Source of the DNA: Sphingobium sp. Z007
GTDB lineage: Bacteria > Pseudomonadota > Alphaproteobacteria > Sphingomonadales > Sphingomonadaceae
DNA: 64,000 nt
Direction of reading: 5' to 3'
Assembly: GCF_900013425.1 (NCBI RefSeq)
Contig: NZ_FBXK01000005.1
Span: forward strand, 1,426,001 to 1,490,000
The position numbers and the translations under genes are program-made. A model generated the notes under the pieces. The model was not told the DNA's origin and did no database searches. It saw only the letters and a list, made by a program, of their open reading frames with translations. This document shows, in pieces, positions 39,955-48,723 of the stretch; position 1 is the first letter of the stretch, and the number at the start of each line of letters is the position of its first letter.

Positions 39955-40227
39955 TCAGTTGACCGAATCCTTCAGGCCCTTGCCGGCCTTGAACTTCGGC
40001 TGCGTCGAAGCCTTGATCGTCATGGTTTCGCCAGTGCGCGGATTGCGGCCGGTCGATGCCTTGCGCTGCGAAACCGAGAAGGTGCCGAAGCCGACCAGGC
40101 GCACTTCGTCGCCCTTCTTCAGAGCGCCGGTGATGGCGTCGAACACGCCTTCCACAGCCTTCGTCGCGTCATTCTTGCTAAGGCCGCTGCTTTCGGCGAC
40201 GGCGCTGATCAAATCCTGCTTGTTCAT
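39955..40227 (-). CDS. DNA-binding protein HU
   Basis: This 90-residue nucleoid protein has the HU/IHF fold. It starts MNKQDLISAVAESSGL, has GDEVRLVGFGTFSV, and the DNA-inserting arm RNPRTGETM. It packs and bends DNA without strict sequence need. It lies directly downstream of lon, an order typical of proteobacteria (lon-hupB). A good promoter is visible upstream. Confidence 0.95.
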   Translation of the reverse strand: MNKQDLISAVAESSGLSKNDATKAVEGVFDAITGALKKGDEVRLVGFGTFSVSQRKASTGRNPRTGETMTIKASTQPKFKAGKGLKDSVN

Positions 40228-40282
40228 GCCTTGGGAACCCCCTTGTGTGTTGGTTGATTTAGGAATCGCGGCGTAGGCGGCG

Positions 40283-40312
40283 CAATAAGGCGCGGATTTC
40301 TGCGCCTGTCAA
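40283..40312 (-). promoter_or_regulatory. Candidate sigma-70 promoter for HU gene
   Basis: An exact TTGACA (-35, 40307-40312) and TTATTG (-10, 40283-40288) on the minus strand are separated by 18 bases. They lie 56 bases upstream of the HU ATG. Confidence 0.5.
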
Positions 40313-40371
40313 AGGGAAAGCGACAAAGCCCTTCGCTCCGCTCGAAAATTGCGTCCGCCTGTGCAAAATAT

Positions 40372-40403
40372 GCCGAAACCGACGGCTATCCGCCGGTTTC
40401 GGC
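40372..40403 (-). terminator. Rho-independent terminator after lon
   Basis: The 10-bp stem GCCGAAACCG/CGGTTTCGGC has a loop of 12 bases and is followed on the minus strand by ATATTTTGC. It lies five bases past the lon stop and separates lon from the HU gene. Confidence 0.8.
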
Positions 40404-40408
40404 TTGAC

Positions 40409-42805
40409 TTAATGCCGCAGCGCGGGGTCGCTGTCACGGCCCGGCGCGTTGGTCGGCTGGGCGGCGAGGTCGTCCTCTTCGGTCCAGGCGATCGCTTCGG
40501 GCGCTGAAGCCAGCGCACGCGCCAGCACCTCGTCCACATGGCTGACAGGCACGATTTCCAGCCCGTCGCGGATGTTGGCGGGAATTTCCGCTAGGTCTTT
40601 CTCATTTTCCTGCGGGATCAGCACGGTCTTGATGCCGCCGCGCAAAGCCGCCAGCAGCTTTTCCTTAAGACCGCCGATCGGCAGCACGCGCCCGCGCAAC
40701 GTGACCTCGCCGGTCATCGCCACATCCTTATGCACGGGAATCCCGGTCAGTGTGGACACGATGCAGGTCACCATGCCGATGCCGGCGGACGGGCCATCCT
40801 TGGGCACAGCGCCTTCGGGCAGATGGATATGGATGTCCTTGCGGTTGAAGACGCTCGGCTTGATGCCATAACCCGGTGAGCGCGCCCGCACATAAGAGAA
40901 GGCCGCCTGGATCGATTCGTTCATGACCTCTCCCAGCTTGCCGGTGGTCTTGATGAGACCCTTGCCGGGCACGGTCACCGCTTCGATCGTCAGCAATTCG
41001 CCGCCGACCTCGGTCCAGGCCAGGCCGGTCACCGCGCCGATCTGATCCTCTTCCTCGCCCATGCCGTGGCGGAATTTGCGCACGCCGGCATAGTCGGCCA
41101 GATTGTCGGGCGTGATGACGACCTTGGCATAGGCGCCTTCCAGGATCTTGCGCAGCGCCTTGCGGGCGAGACGCGCAACCTCGCGCTCCAGCGTGCGGAC
41201 GCCGGCTTCGCGGGTATAGTAGCGGATCAGGTCGCGCACCGCGTCCTCCGTCACCACGAACTCGTCGCCCTTGAGGCCGTGGGCGTCGATCTGCTTGGCG
41301 ATCAGATGGCGTTGGGCGATCTCGACCTTCTCGTCCTCGGTATAGCCTTCGAGCCGGATGATCTCCATGCGATCGAGCAAAGGCTGCGGCAAATTCAGAG
41401 AGTTGGCGGTCGTCACGAACATGATGTCCGAAAGATCGACGTCGATCTCCAGATAATGGTCCTGGAACTTGCTATTCTGTTCGGGGTCCAGCACTTCGAG
41501 CAGCGCGGACGCCGGATCACCGCGAAAATCCTGGCCCAGCTTGTCGATCTCATCCAGCAGGAACAGCGGATTCATCGTTCCCGCCTTCTTAAGGTTGGTG
41601 ACGATCTTGCCCGGCAGCGACCCGATATAGGTGCGGCGGTGGCCGCGAATTTCGGCCTCGTCGCGCACGCCGCCCAGCGACTGGCGCACAAATTCGCGCC
41701 CGGTCGCCTTGGCGATCGACCGGCCAAGCGAGGTCTTGCCCACGCCCGGCGGGCCGACGAGGCACAGGATCGGCCCCTTCAGCTTGTTGGTCCGCGCCTG
41801 CACCGCCAGATATTCGATGATCCGGTCCTTGACCTTGTCGAGCGCGAAATGATCCTCGTCCAGGACATCCTGCGCTCGCTTGAGGTCGTTCTTGACCTTG
41901 CCCTTCTTGCCCCAGGGCAGGCCCAGCAGCACGTCGAGATAGTTGCGCACGACCGTCGCTTCGGCCGACATGGGCTGCATGCCCTTGAGCTTCTTCAACT
42001 CCGCAGTGGCCTTGGACCGGGCTTCCTTGCTGAGCTTGGTCTTGGCGATCTTCTCGGTCAGTTCGGCGAGTTCGTCGCCTTCCTCACCCTCGCCATTGCC
42101 CAACTCGCGCTGGATCGCCTTCAACTGCTCGTTCAGATAATATTCGCGCTGGGTCTTTTCCATCTGGCGCTTCACGCGGCCGCGGATCTTCTTTTCGACC
42201 TGGAGCACACCCAGTTCGCCTTCCATGAAGGCGAAGACCATCTCCAGGCGCTTGACCGGATCGGCCTCGACCAGCAGCGACTGCTTGTCGGACACCTTGA
42301 CGTTGATGTTGGCGGACACGGCGTCGGCCAGGCGGCCGGCATCCTCGATCTCACGCAGTTGCACCGGCGTTTCGGCCGGCAGTTTCTTGTTGAGTTTTGC
42401 GTAATTCTCGAACTGTTCGGCGACCGAGCGCATCAAGGCGGAGGCTTCGGGGCCTTCCGCGACAATCTCTTCGACATCATCGACATTGGCGGCCAGATAG
42501 GTGTCGCGCGCTTCCATCGATTCCAGCTGGGCGCGATGCTTGCCCTCCACCAGCACGCGAACGGTGCCGTCGGGCAGCTTGAGCAGTTGCAGCACGACCG
42601 CGACGACGCCGGTGTCATAGAGCGAATCCCGGCCCGGATCATCCTCTGCCGGGTCGAGTTGCGACACGAGGAAGATTTCCTTCGAGCCTTCCATCGCCGC
42701 TTCCAATGCGGCGACGCTCTTGTCACGGCCGACGAAGAGCGGGACGATCATCTGCGGGAAGACGACGATGTCGCGCAGCGGCAGAAGGGGATATTGCACA
42801 GTCAT
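40409..42805 (-). CDS. lon: ATP-dependent protease Lon
   Basis: The 798-residue AAA+ serine protease degrades misfolded and regulatory proteins. In order: the N-terminal substrate domain (residues about 1-200), coiled coil, AAA domain with Walker [10 protein letters not shown] and [16 protein letters not shown], and the protease domain with Ser673 ([10 protein letters not shown]) and Lys716 (GGLKEKLL) as the dyad. The tail is acidic. The length is normal for LonA. A long antisense open frame covers it but is only a high-GC shadow. Confidence 0.98.
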   Translation of the reverse strand: MTVQYPLLPLRDIVVFPQMIVPLFVGRDKSVAALEAAMEGSKEIFLVSQLDPAEDDPGRDSLYDTGVVAVVLQLLKLPDGTVRVLVEGKHRAQLESMEARDTYLAANVDDVEEIVAEGPEASALMRSVAEQFENYAKLNKKLPAETPVQLREIEDAGRLADAVSANINVKVSDKQSLLVEADPVKRLEMVFAFMEGELGVLQVEKKIRGRVKRQMEKTQREYYLNEQLKAIQRELGNGEGEEGDELAELTEKIAKTKLSKEARSKATAELKKLKGMQPMSAEATVVRNYLDVLLGLPWGKKGKVKNDLKRAQDVLDEDHFALDKVKDRIIEYLAVQARTNKLKGPILCLVGPPGVGKTSLGRSIAKATGREFVRQSLGGVRDEAEIRGHRRTYIGSLPGKIVTNLKKAGTMNPLFLLDEIDKLGQDFRGDPASALLEVLDPEQNSKFQDHYLEIDVDLSDIMFVTTANSLNLPQPLLDRMEIIRLEGYTEDEKVEIAQRHLIAKQIDAHGLKGDEFVVTEDAVRDLIRYYTREAGVRTLEREVARLARKALRKILEGAYAKVVITPDNLADYAGVRKFRHGMGEEEDQIGAVTGLAWTEVGGELLTIEAVTVPGKGLIKTTGKLGEVMNESIQAAFSYVRARSPGYGIKPSVFNRKDIHIHLPEGAVPKDGPSAGIGMVTCIVSTLTGIPVHKDVAMTGEVTLRGRVLPIGGLKEKLLAALRGGIKTVLIPQENEKDLAEIPANIRDGLEIVPVSHVDEVLARALASAPEAIAWTEEDDLAAQPTNAPGRDSDPALRH

Positions 42806-42853
42806 TCAATCTCCGGGGCCGAATGAAGCGACCCTCTCCTACGGTTCATCGCC

Positions 42854-42882
42854 TTTATGGGGATGCCCGTCGCAGCAATCAA
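42854..42882 (-). promoter_or_regulatory. Candidate lon promoter
   Basis: On the minus strand TTGATT and CATAAA are separated by 17 bases, 49 bases upstream of the lon ATG. CCCCATAAA overlaps the -10 and resembles the heat-shock -10 pattern, which would fit lon. The -35 is weak; this is tentative. Confidence 0.35.
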
Positions 42883-42943
42883 TTGCGAGCTGTCATAATG
42901 ATGAAACGATGAACCGGACGTTATCGATCCATCGCCCCTGCCA

Positions 42944-43267
42944 TCAGAACGGCAGTTTGAAGCCGGGGGGCAGCGGCAGGCCAGCGGTCATCTTGCCCAT
43001 TTCGGCATTGCTGATCTCGTCCGCCTTCTTGCGCGCATCGTTGAACGCCGCGGTGATAAGGTCTTCCAGGATCGGCTTTTCCGACGGGGCCATCAACGTG
43101 TCGTCGATCGACACGCCCAATATGCGGCCCTTGGCCGATGCGCGCACCTTGACCAGGCCGCCGCCTGCCGCGCCCTCGACCTCCAGCTTGTCCAGATTGT
43201 CCTGCGCGCGCTGCAATTCCTCCTGCACACGGCTCGCCATGCCCAGGATTTCGTTCAAGTCCTTCAT
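42944..43267 (-). CDS. YbaB/EbfC nucleoid-associated protein
   Basis: The 107-residue dimeric DNA-binding protein starts MKDLNEILGMASRVQEELQ. The domain has LVKVRASAKGRILGVSID and ends in LPLPPGFKLPF. The start overlaps the dnaX stop (ATGA). This dnaX-ebfC pair is conserved across bacteria, often with recR next; recR is not here. Confidence 0.93.
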   Translation of the reverse strand: MKDLNEILGMASRVQEELQRAQDNLDKLEVEGAAGGGLVKVRASAKGRILGVSIDDTLMAPSEKPILEDLITAAFNDARKKADEISNAEMGKMTAGLPLPPGFKLPF

Positions 43268-44877
43268 TGTCCTGCACTCCATTGTTCGAGCCTGTCATCC
43301 AGCTCGGCATCGGGGAACGCGGCCATCGCCGCCTTGACCACCGGGGTTTCCAATATTTGCGCCCGCGCGCCGACCTGCGCTGCGTGATGCTGTTCCAGCA
43401 AGGTAGGGTCGCCGCCGGACTGCGCCAACTGCACCGTCCATTTTGTGCCAGGCGTGGCGGCGGCGAGCGTCTGCTCCAGGTCGCGTTTGAAATCACCGAA
43501 TGGCCAGGGATTGGTCAGCCGGATTGCAATCTCCGGCGGATTGAGCGCGACCAATGCCGCGCAATCGTGCAGGTGATTGGCGAGAGACGCCTTGAGCGGC
43601 TCGACCAGCGTGATGATGTCTTCCAGACGCGTGGGCAACGCGGCGGCGGGTTGTTGCGGCGATAGATTGGCCGCACTGCCGACAGCCACGCCTGGGACAG
43701 GCGCGCCGTCGCGCAGCAGCCGCGCGAGTTCGCCCGGGTCGGGCATGGTCGCGGCGTGCATGACGCGCAGCAGCGCCATTTCGCAGCTTTCAATCGGCAG
43801 GATGGCACTGGCCACCTCATCATGTCCCTTGAGCAGCAATTGCCACAGCCGATGGAGCGGCGCGAAGCCCAGTTGCGAGGCCCAGTCGGCCAGCGCCTCC
43901 CGCTCCTCGGCCGACTGGCCGGGGCTGGCGATGTCGCGGCCCGCCTTCATGAGGGTGACGGCATGGACCAGTTCCAGCAGGCCGCGCATCAGCGCCAGCG
44001 GTTCGACGCCCAGTGCATATTGGTCGCGCACCGCGCCCAGCAGCGCGCCGGTATCGCCCTCCAAGAGCAGACCCAGCAAGCGCCGCACCGATCCGCGATC
44101 GGACAGGCCCAGCATGTCGCGGACCTGCGCGGCGGTGACCATCGGCGCGCCTTCCCCCATCTCGGCATGGGCGATCGCCTGGTCGAGAATGGACAGGCCG
44201 TCGCGCGCAGACCCCTCGGCGGCCTGTGCGATCAACGCCAGCGCATCGGGTTCGGCCGCGACGCTTTCGGCCTCCACCACATGAGCGAAATGGGCGGCAA
44301 GCAGTTCGGCGGGGATTCTGCGCAGGTCGAAGCGCTGGCAGCGCGACAGCACCGTTACCGGCACCTTGTTCACCTCGGTCGTGGCGAACAGGAATTTCAC
44401 ATGGGCGGGCGGCTCCTCCAGCGTCTTCAACAGCGCGTTGAAGGCGTTTTTGGAGAGCATATGGACTTCGTCGATGATGTAGATTTTATAGCGCGCCGAC
44501 ACCGCGGCATAGCGCACCGCCTCGATAATCTCGCGCACATCGTCCACGCCGGTATGGCTGGCGGCGTCCATTTCGACCACGTCAATATGGCGGCCTTCGG
44601 CAATGGCGACACAGGGTTCACAGACGCCGCACGGATCGATGGTCGGGCCGCCCTGCCCGTCCGGGCCGATGCAATTCAGCGCCTTGGCGATCAGTCGCGC
44701 GGTGGAGGTTTTCCCTACCCCGCGCACGCCAGTCATCAGGAAAGCGTGGGCCAGCCGGCCGCGCTTGATCGCGTTGCCCAGCGTCTGGACCATAGCATCC
44801 TGCCCGATCAGTTCGCGGAAGCTGCGCGGTCGATATTTGCGCGCCAGGACGCGATAGGGCTGCGGGGAATCGGACAT
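43264..44877 (-). CDS. dnaX: DNA polymerase III subunit gamma/tau
   Basis: The 537-residue clamp-loader ATPase has Walker A GVRGVGKTSTARLIAKAL, zinc ligands in CGVCEPC, DEVHMLSKNAFNALL, the SRC motif LSRCQRF, then domain III and a C-terminal part that binds the polymerase. I see no A-rich slippery site like that of E. coli, so separate gamma and tau products are not predicted. It is preceded by the 4.5S RNA gene on the same strand. Confidence 0.95.
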   Translation of the reverse strand: MSDSPQPYRVLARKYRPRSFRELIGQDAMVQTLGNAIKRGRLAHAFLMTGVRGVGKTSTARLIAKALNCIGPDGQGGPTIDPCGVCEPCVAIAEGRHIDVVEMDAASHTGVDDVREIIEAVRYAAVSARYKIYIIDEVHMLSKNAFNALLKTLEEPPAHVKFLFATTEVNKVPVTVLSRCQRFDLRRIPAELLAAHFAHVVEAESVAAEPDALALIAQAAEGSARDGLSILDQAIAHAEMGEGAPMVTAAQVRDMLGLSDRGSVRRLLGLLLEGDTGALLGAVRDQYALGVEPLALMRGLLELVHAVTLMKAGRDIASPGQSAEEREALADWASQLGFAPLHRLWQLLLKGHDEVASAILPIESCEMALLRVMHAATMPDPGELARLLRDGAPVPGVAVGSAANLSPQQPAAALPTRLEDIITLVEPLKASLANHLHDCAALVALNPPEIAIRLTNPWPFGDFKRDLEQTLAAATPGTKWTVQLAQSGGDPTLLEQHHAAQVGARAQILETPVVKAAMAAFPDAELDDRLEQWSAGQ

Positions 44878-44935
44878 GAATGTGGTCTAGCCGTTCGGGT
44901 GGCTATTGTCGAAGCAGGATGCTGCTTGAAAGGGT

Positions 44936-45031
44936 GGGAGCCGGAACGACCCGTGACGAAATCACTGTGGCTGCTTCCGTCAGGACCTGACCAGGTTCGC
45001 GACGATCACGTCCGCCCGACTCCCGGCGCGG
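44936..45031 (-). ncRNA. ffs: Signal recognition particle 4.5S RNA
   Basis: On the minus strand the conserved apical region reads GGTCAGG...GGAAGCAGCC (44968-44991 area), the Ffh-binding loop of bacterial SRP RNA. Flanking sequences pair into a long hairpin; GCCGG near 45023-45027 pairs with CCGGC near 44940-44944 and gives the approximate ends. An ffs-dnaX order is common. Ends are uncertain by several bases. Confidence 0.85.
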
Positions 45032-45082
45032 CATATGGCGAAAGGGGAGTAGGATGGCAAGGGCACAATCCTACCTGTATTT

Positions 45083-46054
45083 CTATTCCAGCCCGCTCTT
45101 CTGCGCCTTGCCCACGAAATCGAGCGCGGCGCGGGCGGTTTCGGCGATCGCGGCTTCGGCTTTCTTCGCGTCCACGCTTGGCCGGTCGAGATAGATGGCA
45201 AGGATATATTCGTCGCCATTAGGCGCTTTCACCAGCGCCACGTCATTATAGGCGGTGCCGCATGTCCCGGTTTTGCTGCCCGACGTCCAGCCTTGTGGCA
45301 GGCCCGCCTTGATCCTCTTGTCGCCGGTGCTGCTGGCGTTGAACCAGCTGCGCAGCTTGTCGACGCTCTCCGGCTTCATGTCGCGGAAGAAGAGGCGGCC
45401 CATCAGGCCGGCCATGGCCGCTGGCGTGGTGGTGTCGCGTGGATCGCCCTCCGCATTTTCATTCAACGTCGGCTCGTTGCGGTCTAGCCGCGTCACCGTA
45501 TCGCCATGGGCGCGCATGAAGGACGTCAGCCCCTCCGGCCCGCCCAGCATCGGCAGCAGCAGGTTGGCAGCGCTGTTGTCGCTCACCTCGACCGCGGCCT
45601 GGGCCAGTTCGCCCATGCTCATGCGACCACGCTTCTTGTTCTTCTTCACCACCGGGGCGTAATCGAGGATGTCGTCGCCGCTGAAGGGGATTTCACCCTC
45701 CAGCCCGAATTTGCCGCCTTCCGCGCCGATCAGCACGGCGGCGGCCAGCGGCGCCTTGAAAGTGGAGCACATCGCGAACCGCTCGTCACGGTTGAAACCG
45801 AGCAGCAGCGCGCCGCTCCGATCGACCAGCGCGACGCCCAACCGCCCTCCCACTTCCTTCTCGATCTCGGCCGGATTGCGCACCGACGTCAGCGCCGATT
45901 GCGGCACCAGATAGCGCGGCGCGGCCGGCAGCAGCGAATCGAGACGCCCAGTCGGTTCGGGCGCTTTGGCGGGCGCCTTCTTCTTGTCAGCGGCGATCGA
46001 GGGGGCCGCCAGCAGAGCCAGCGTCGCCAGAGCAGTCAAAATCTTCACGGTCAC
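45083..46054 (-). CDS. Class A serine beta-lactamase with carbapenemase-type cysteine pair
   Basis: The 323-residue protein has a Sec signal (ILTALATLALLAAPSIAA) and a Lys/Ala/Pro linker. Catalytic motifs: STFK (Ser97, Lys100), SDN (158-160), ExxLN (Glu194, Asn198) and KTG (261-263). Cys96 directly precedes the active serine and Cys265 lies in KTGTCG; in Ambler numbering these are 69 and 238, the disulfide pair of KPC, SME and NMC-A carbapenemases. It hydrolyses beta-lactams in the periplasm; carbapenem activity is inferred. The start is GTG and overlaps the ferredoxin stop (GTGA), so it is the last gene of the desulfurase-ferredoxin operon. No AmpR-type regulator is adjacent. Confidence 0.92.
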   Translation of the reverse strand: MTVKILTALATLALLAAPSIAADKKKAPAKAPEPTGRLDSLLPAAPRYLVPQSALTSVRNPAEIEKEVGGRLGVALVDRSGALLLGFNRDERFAMCSTFKAPLAAAVLIGAEGGKFGLEGEIPFSGDDILDYAPVVKKNKKRGRMSMGELAQAAVEVSDNSAANLLLPMLGGPEGLTSFMRAHGDTVTRLDRNEPTLNENAEGDPRDTTTPAAMAGLMGRLFFRDMKPESVDKLRSWFNASSTGDKRIKAGLPQGWTSGSKTGTCGTAYNDVALVKAPNGDEYILAIYLDRPSVDAKKAEAAIAETARAALDFVGKAQKSGLE

Positions 46055-46386
46055 ATGCCCTGCATATTGTTGAACTCGCCGGGAATACGGACGGTCAGCC
46101 GGTCCATCCTGCCGTCCAGGATGATCTGGCAGGACAGGCGGCTGGTGCGGGTGGCGGCGGCGGCAAGGTCGAGCATATCCTCCTCATCCTCGCTGGCGCG
46201 CGGCAGGCGCGCGAAATCATCGGCATCGACAACGACGTGACAGGTGGAGCAGGCCATCTGCCCCTCGCATGTGCCCTCCAACGGCTGGCCGGCGGCCTGG
46301 GCGATATCGAGCAGCACCGATCCTGTGGGCGCGTCAACCTCCTGTCGTCTCTCGCCATCGGCGCTGATGAAGGTGACCCTGGTCAT
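46051..46386 (-). CDS. 2Fe-2S ferredoxin, adrenodoxin type
   Basis: The 111-residue electron carrier has cluster ligands Cys40, Cys46, Cys49 and Cys86 (CEGQMACSTC and LSCQI), the spacing of adrenodoxin/ISC-type ferredoxins. It could give electrons to cluster assembly or to a P450. Twenty bases separate it from the upstream desulfurase gene, which supports a role with iron-sulfur biogenesis. Its stop overlaps the beta-lactamase start. Confidence 0.93.
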   Translation of the reverse strand: MTRVTFISADGERRQEVDAPTGSVLLDIAQAAGQPLEGTCEGQMACSTCHVVVDADDFARLPRASEDEEDMLDLAAAATRTSRLSCQIILDGRMDRLTVRIPGEFNNMQGM

Positions 46387-46406
46387 GCTAATTCGTGCGC
46401 TCCCTT

Positions 46407-47495
46407 TTACGGCGCCGCTTGTGCGGCTGCCGCCTCATTCAATAATATCGCAGCCCTCTCCATTTCATCCCGGCTTGTGTAACGGCCAAAGCCGATCCGC
46501 ACCGATGCGCGCGCATGACCATCTGACAGCCCCAGTGCGCGCAGCACATGGCTAGGCCGCCCGGACCCGCTTGCGCAAGCGCTACCGAGCGAAAAAGCAA
46601 CATTGCGGCAATCCGACAACAGCCGCGCGCGATCGATCCCGTTGCGGCGCAGGTTGAGATTGCCGGGATAGCGGTGGGTGTCGGACCCGTTGAGCGTCCA
46701 GTCGGCAAAGAATGTGCGGGCCAGCGCGGCAAGGCTTTCGACATGGGCGCGGTCGCTGCCTGCCCGCTCGCGCATCAGTCGCGCCGCGACGCCGAAACCG
46801 GCGCACAGCGCGGGCGACAGCGTGCCGGAGCGTAAGCCCCCCTCCTGCCCGCCGCCATGGATCAGCGGCGCGGGCCGCACGCCATCGCGCAGCCACAGCG
46901 CGCCGACGCCCTTGGGACCGTGGATCTTGTGCGCACTGATCGCGATCATGTCGCAGGCCGGCGGAATAGGGACGCGGCCATAGCCCTGCACCGCGTCGCA
47001 CAGGAACAGCGCGCCGGCACTGTGCGCCAGGTCGGCGAGCGCGGCGACCGGCTGGATCACGCCGATCTCGTTATTCACCAGCATCGCGACGACGAGTGCG
47101 ACACCTGGAACGATGACGCGGGCGGCAGCCTCCAGATCAACCAGGCCATCCGCGCCCACCGGCAGGACGGTCACGTCCCGCCCCGCCCGGCCCATCGCGT
47201 CTGCCGTGTCCAGCACCGCGGCATGTTCCGTCGCGATGGTGACGATGCCGCCCGGCGGCGCGCCCTGGATCGCGATGTTGAGCGCTTCGGTGGCGCCGGA
47301 GGTGAAGAGCAATTGGCCGCCGGGGGGCAGCAGCCGGGCGACGGCGTCGCGCGCCACCTCCACCTGGGCGGCGGCGGCGCGGCCCAGGCGATGGGCGCTG
47401 TGCGGGTTGGCGAACTGGTCGCGCAGCAGCGGCACCATGGCGTCGAAGGCTTCGGGCGCAAGCGGCGTTGTCGCCTGATAATCCAGATAGATCAT
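46407..47495 (-). CDS. Cysteine desulfurase family protein, second of a tandem pair
   Basis: The 362-residue class V aminotransferase-fold PLP enzyme takes sulfur from cysteine for iron-sulfur clusters or thio-modification. It has YLDYQATTPLAPEAF, NNEIGVIQP, PLP lysine in ISAHKIHGPKG, RSGTLSPALCAGFG and the catalytic Cys in GSACASGSGRPSHVL, so it looks active. The start overlaps the stop of the first desulfurase (ATGA). Whether it is IscS-like or a dedicated NifS homologue cannot be said; no scaffold gene is in view. Confidence 0.9.
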   Translation of the reverse strand: MIYLDYQATTPLAPEAFDAMVPLLRDQFANPHSAHRLGRAAAAQVEVARDAVARLLPPGGQLLFTSGATEALNIAIQGAPPGGIVTIATEHAAVLDTADAMGRAGRDVTVLPVGADGLVDLEAAARVIVPGVALVVAMLVNNEIGVIQPVAALADLAHSAGALFLCDAVQGYGRVPIPPACDMIAISAHKIHGPKGVGALWLRDGVRPAPLIHGGGQEGGLRSGTLSPALCAGFGVAARLMRERAGSDRAHVESLAALARTFFADWTLNGSDTHRYPGNLNLRRNGIDRARLLSDCRNVAFSLGSACASGSGRPSHVLRALGLSDGHARASVRIGFGRYTSRDEMERAAILLNEAAAAQAAP

Positions 47496-48562
47496 CGGCG
47501 TGCTCGCTGCGCCATGGCGGTCCATGCGGCGAGGAACCTGTCCAGGTCGCTGTCGCACGTCTGCGGGCCGAAGCTGACGCGGACGACTTCCGAAGCAGCC
47601 GCCTCATCCCAGCCCATTGCGCCCAGCACATGGCTGGTCTTGAGCGAGCCGGAGGAACAGGCGCTCCCCGCGGAGACGGAAATGCCCGCCATGTCGAACT
47701 GGATCAGCTGGGCGCGCGCGGATAAACCGGGCATCCAGTAGCTGGCGATGGTCGGGATTCGGGGGGCGTCGCGCGCGACGATGACCCCGCCAGCCGCCTC
47801 GATCCCCGCGTTCAGTCGGGCGCGCAGGGCGGCAGCGCGGGGCAGCCAGTCCTCCCGCGCCTCCAGCGCCGCCGCCATGGCCAGGATGGCGGGCAGATTT
47901 TCGGTCCCCGCGCGATAGCCCTGTTCCTGTCCGCCGCTCGGCTCGATCAGCGCCAGATCACGCAGCAGCAGCGCCCCGATGCCGGGCGGGCCGCCAAATT
48001 TATGCGCGCTGATCGCGATCATGTCCGCGTCCGGCAGAGGGAGTTTGCCGGCGCTCTGGGCGCAATCGGCGAACAGGACCGCGCCATCGCGCGCGATCTG
48101 TCCAAGCGGCTGGATTACGCCGGTTTCATTGTTGACATGCTGGATGGCGATAATCGTACCAAGATTCGTTAGCTCAGAGGACGGGGCTTCGACAAGCTCA
48201 GGGCGAACGGGAGTTTGCACTATTCCGCTCTGATCCACCGCCAGCCGCGCGGCGCCCTTTGTCACGCGCAGCACCGCATCATGCTCCACCGGCGAGGTGA
48301 CGACCCGCCCGGCCTTCGCGCGCAGCAGGCCGATGGCGATCGCTTCGCTCGCGCCGGAGGTGAAGATGACATGACCGCTCCAGCCCAGTGCCGCCACGAT
48401 GCGGGCGCGCGCCTCCTCCAGCATGGCGCGGGCGGCACGGCCGTCGGCATGGGGGCTGGACGGGTTCGCCCAGCCGGCCATCGCCCCCACCATAGCGGCC
48501 TGCGCGGCAGGCAGCATCGGCGTGGTGGCGGCATGATCGAGATAAAGGCGGTCGGCGGCCAA
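47492..48562 (-). CDS. Cysteine desulfurase family protein, first of a tandem pair, with in-frame repeat insert
   Basis: The 356-residue PLP enzyme is related to the next gene. LYLDHAATTPMLPAAQAAM, NNETGVIQPLGQ, PLP lysine in ISAHKFGGPPG, YRAGTENLPAILAMAAA and catalytic Cys in GSACSSGSLKTSHVL are intact. Between DQSGIVQ and LTNLGTIIAI it carries about 15 residues (PVRPELVEAPSSE) that are read from a family A palindromic element (48183-48211). Relatives would be expected to lack it. It heads a four-gene operon: desulfurase, desulfurase, ferredoxin, beta-lactamase. Confidence 0.9.
   Translation of the reverse strand: MAADRLYLDHAATTPMLPAAQAAMVGAMAGWANPSSPHADGRAARAMLEEARARIVAALGWSGHVIFTSGASEAIAIGLLRAKAGRVVTSPVEHDAVLRVTKGAARLAVDQSGIVQTPVRPELVEAPSSELTNLGTIIAIQHVNNETGVIQPLGQIARDGAVLFADCAQSAGKLPLPDADMIAISAHKFGGPPGIGALLLRDLALIEPSGGQEQGYRAGTENLPAILAMAAALEAREDWLPRAAALRARLNAGIEAAGGVIVARDAPRIPTIASYWMPGLSARAQLIQFDMAGISVSAGSACSSGSLKTSHVLGAMGWDEAAASEVVRVSFGPQTCDSDLDRFLAAWTAMAQRARR
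48183..48211. repeat. Half of a family A palindromic element inside a CDS
   Basis: GGCTTCGACAAGCTCAGGGC followed by GAACGG matches the right arm of the family A elements between genes (compare 25508-25531). Its length lets the desulfurase frame pass through without a stop. Confidence 0.85.
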
Positions 48563-48723
48563 GCGGCGTTACTCATTGATTGCGGAAATGGCGGCGGCAT
48601 CTATATAGGCGGTCTGCCGCGCAGCGCCAGCAATAGCATTTGCCTATGCGACTGTCTGTGCGATCCGCATCCATTCGCCGTCCGTCCATCTGGGCAGGAC
48701 GGCCCAGAACGATAACAGGTGCC

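Noticed and set aside
41066..42826. 586-residue open frame antisense to lon
   Set aside because: It mirrors the lon codons in high-GC DNA, shows no protein-like domain, and lon on the other strand has all catalytic motifs.
43264..44877. Programmed frameshift site in dnaX
   Set aside because: I found no A AAA AAG-type slippery sequence followed by a stem; the short A run at SKNAFN is in the conserved coding region.
45083..48562. A dedicated defence or resistance island around the beta-lactamase
   Set aside because: No integrase, insertion sequence or composition change is visible there, and the neighbours are housekeeping genes.
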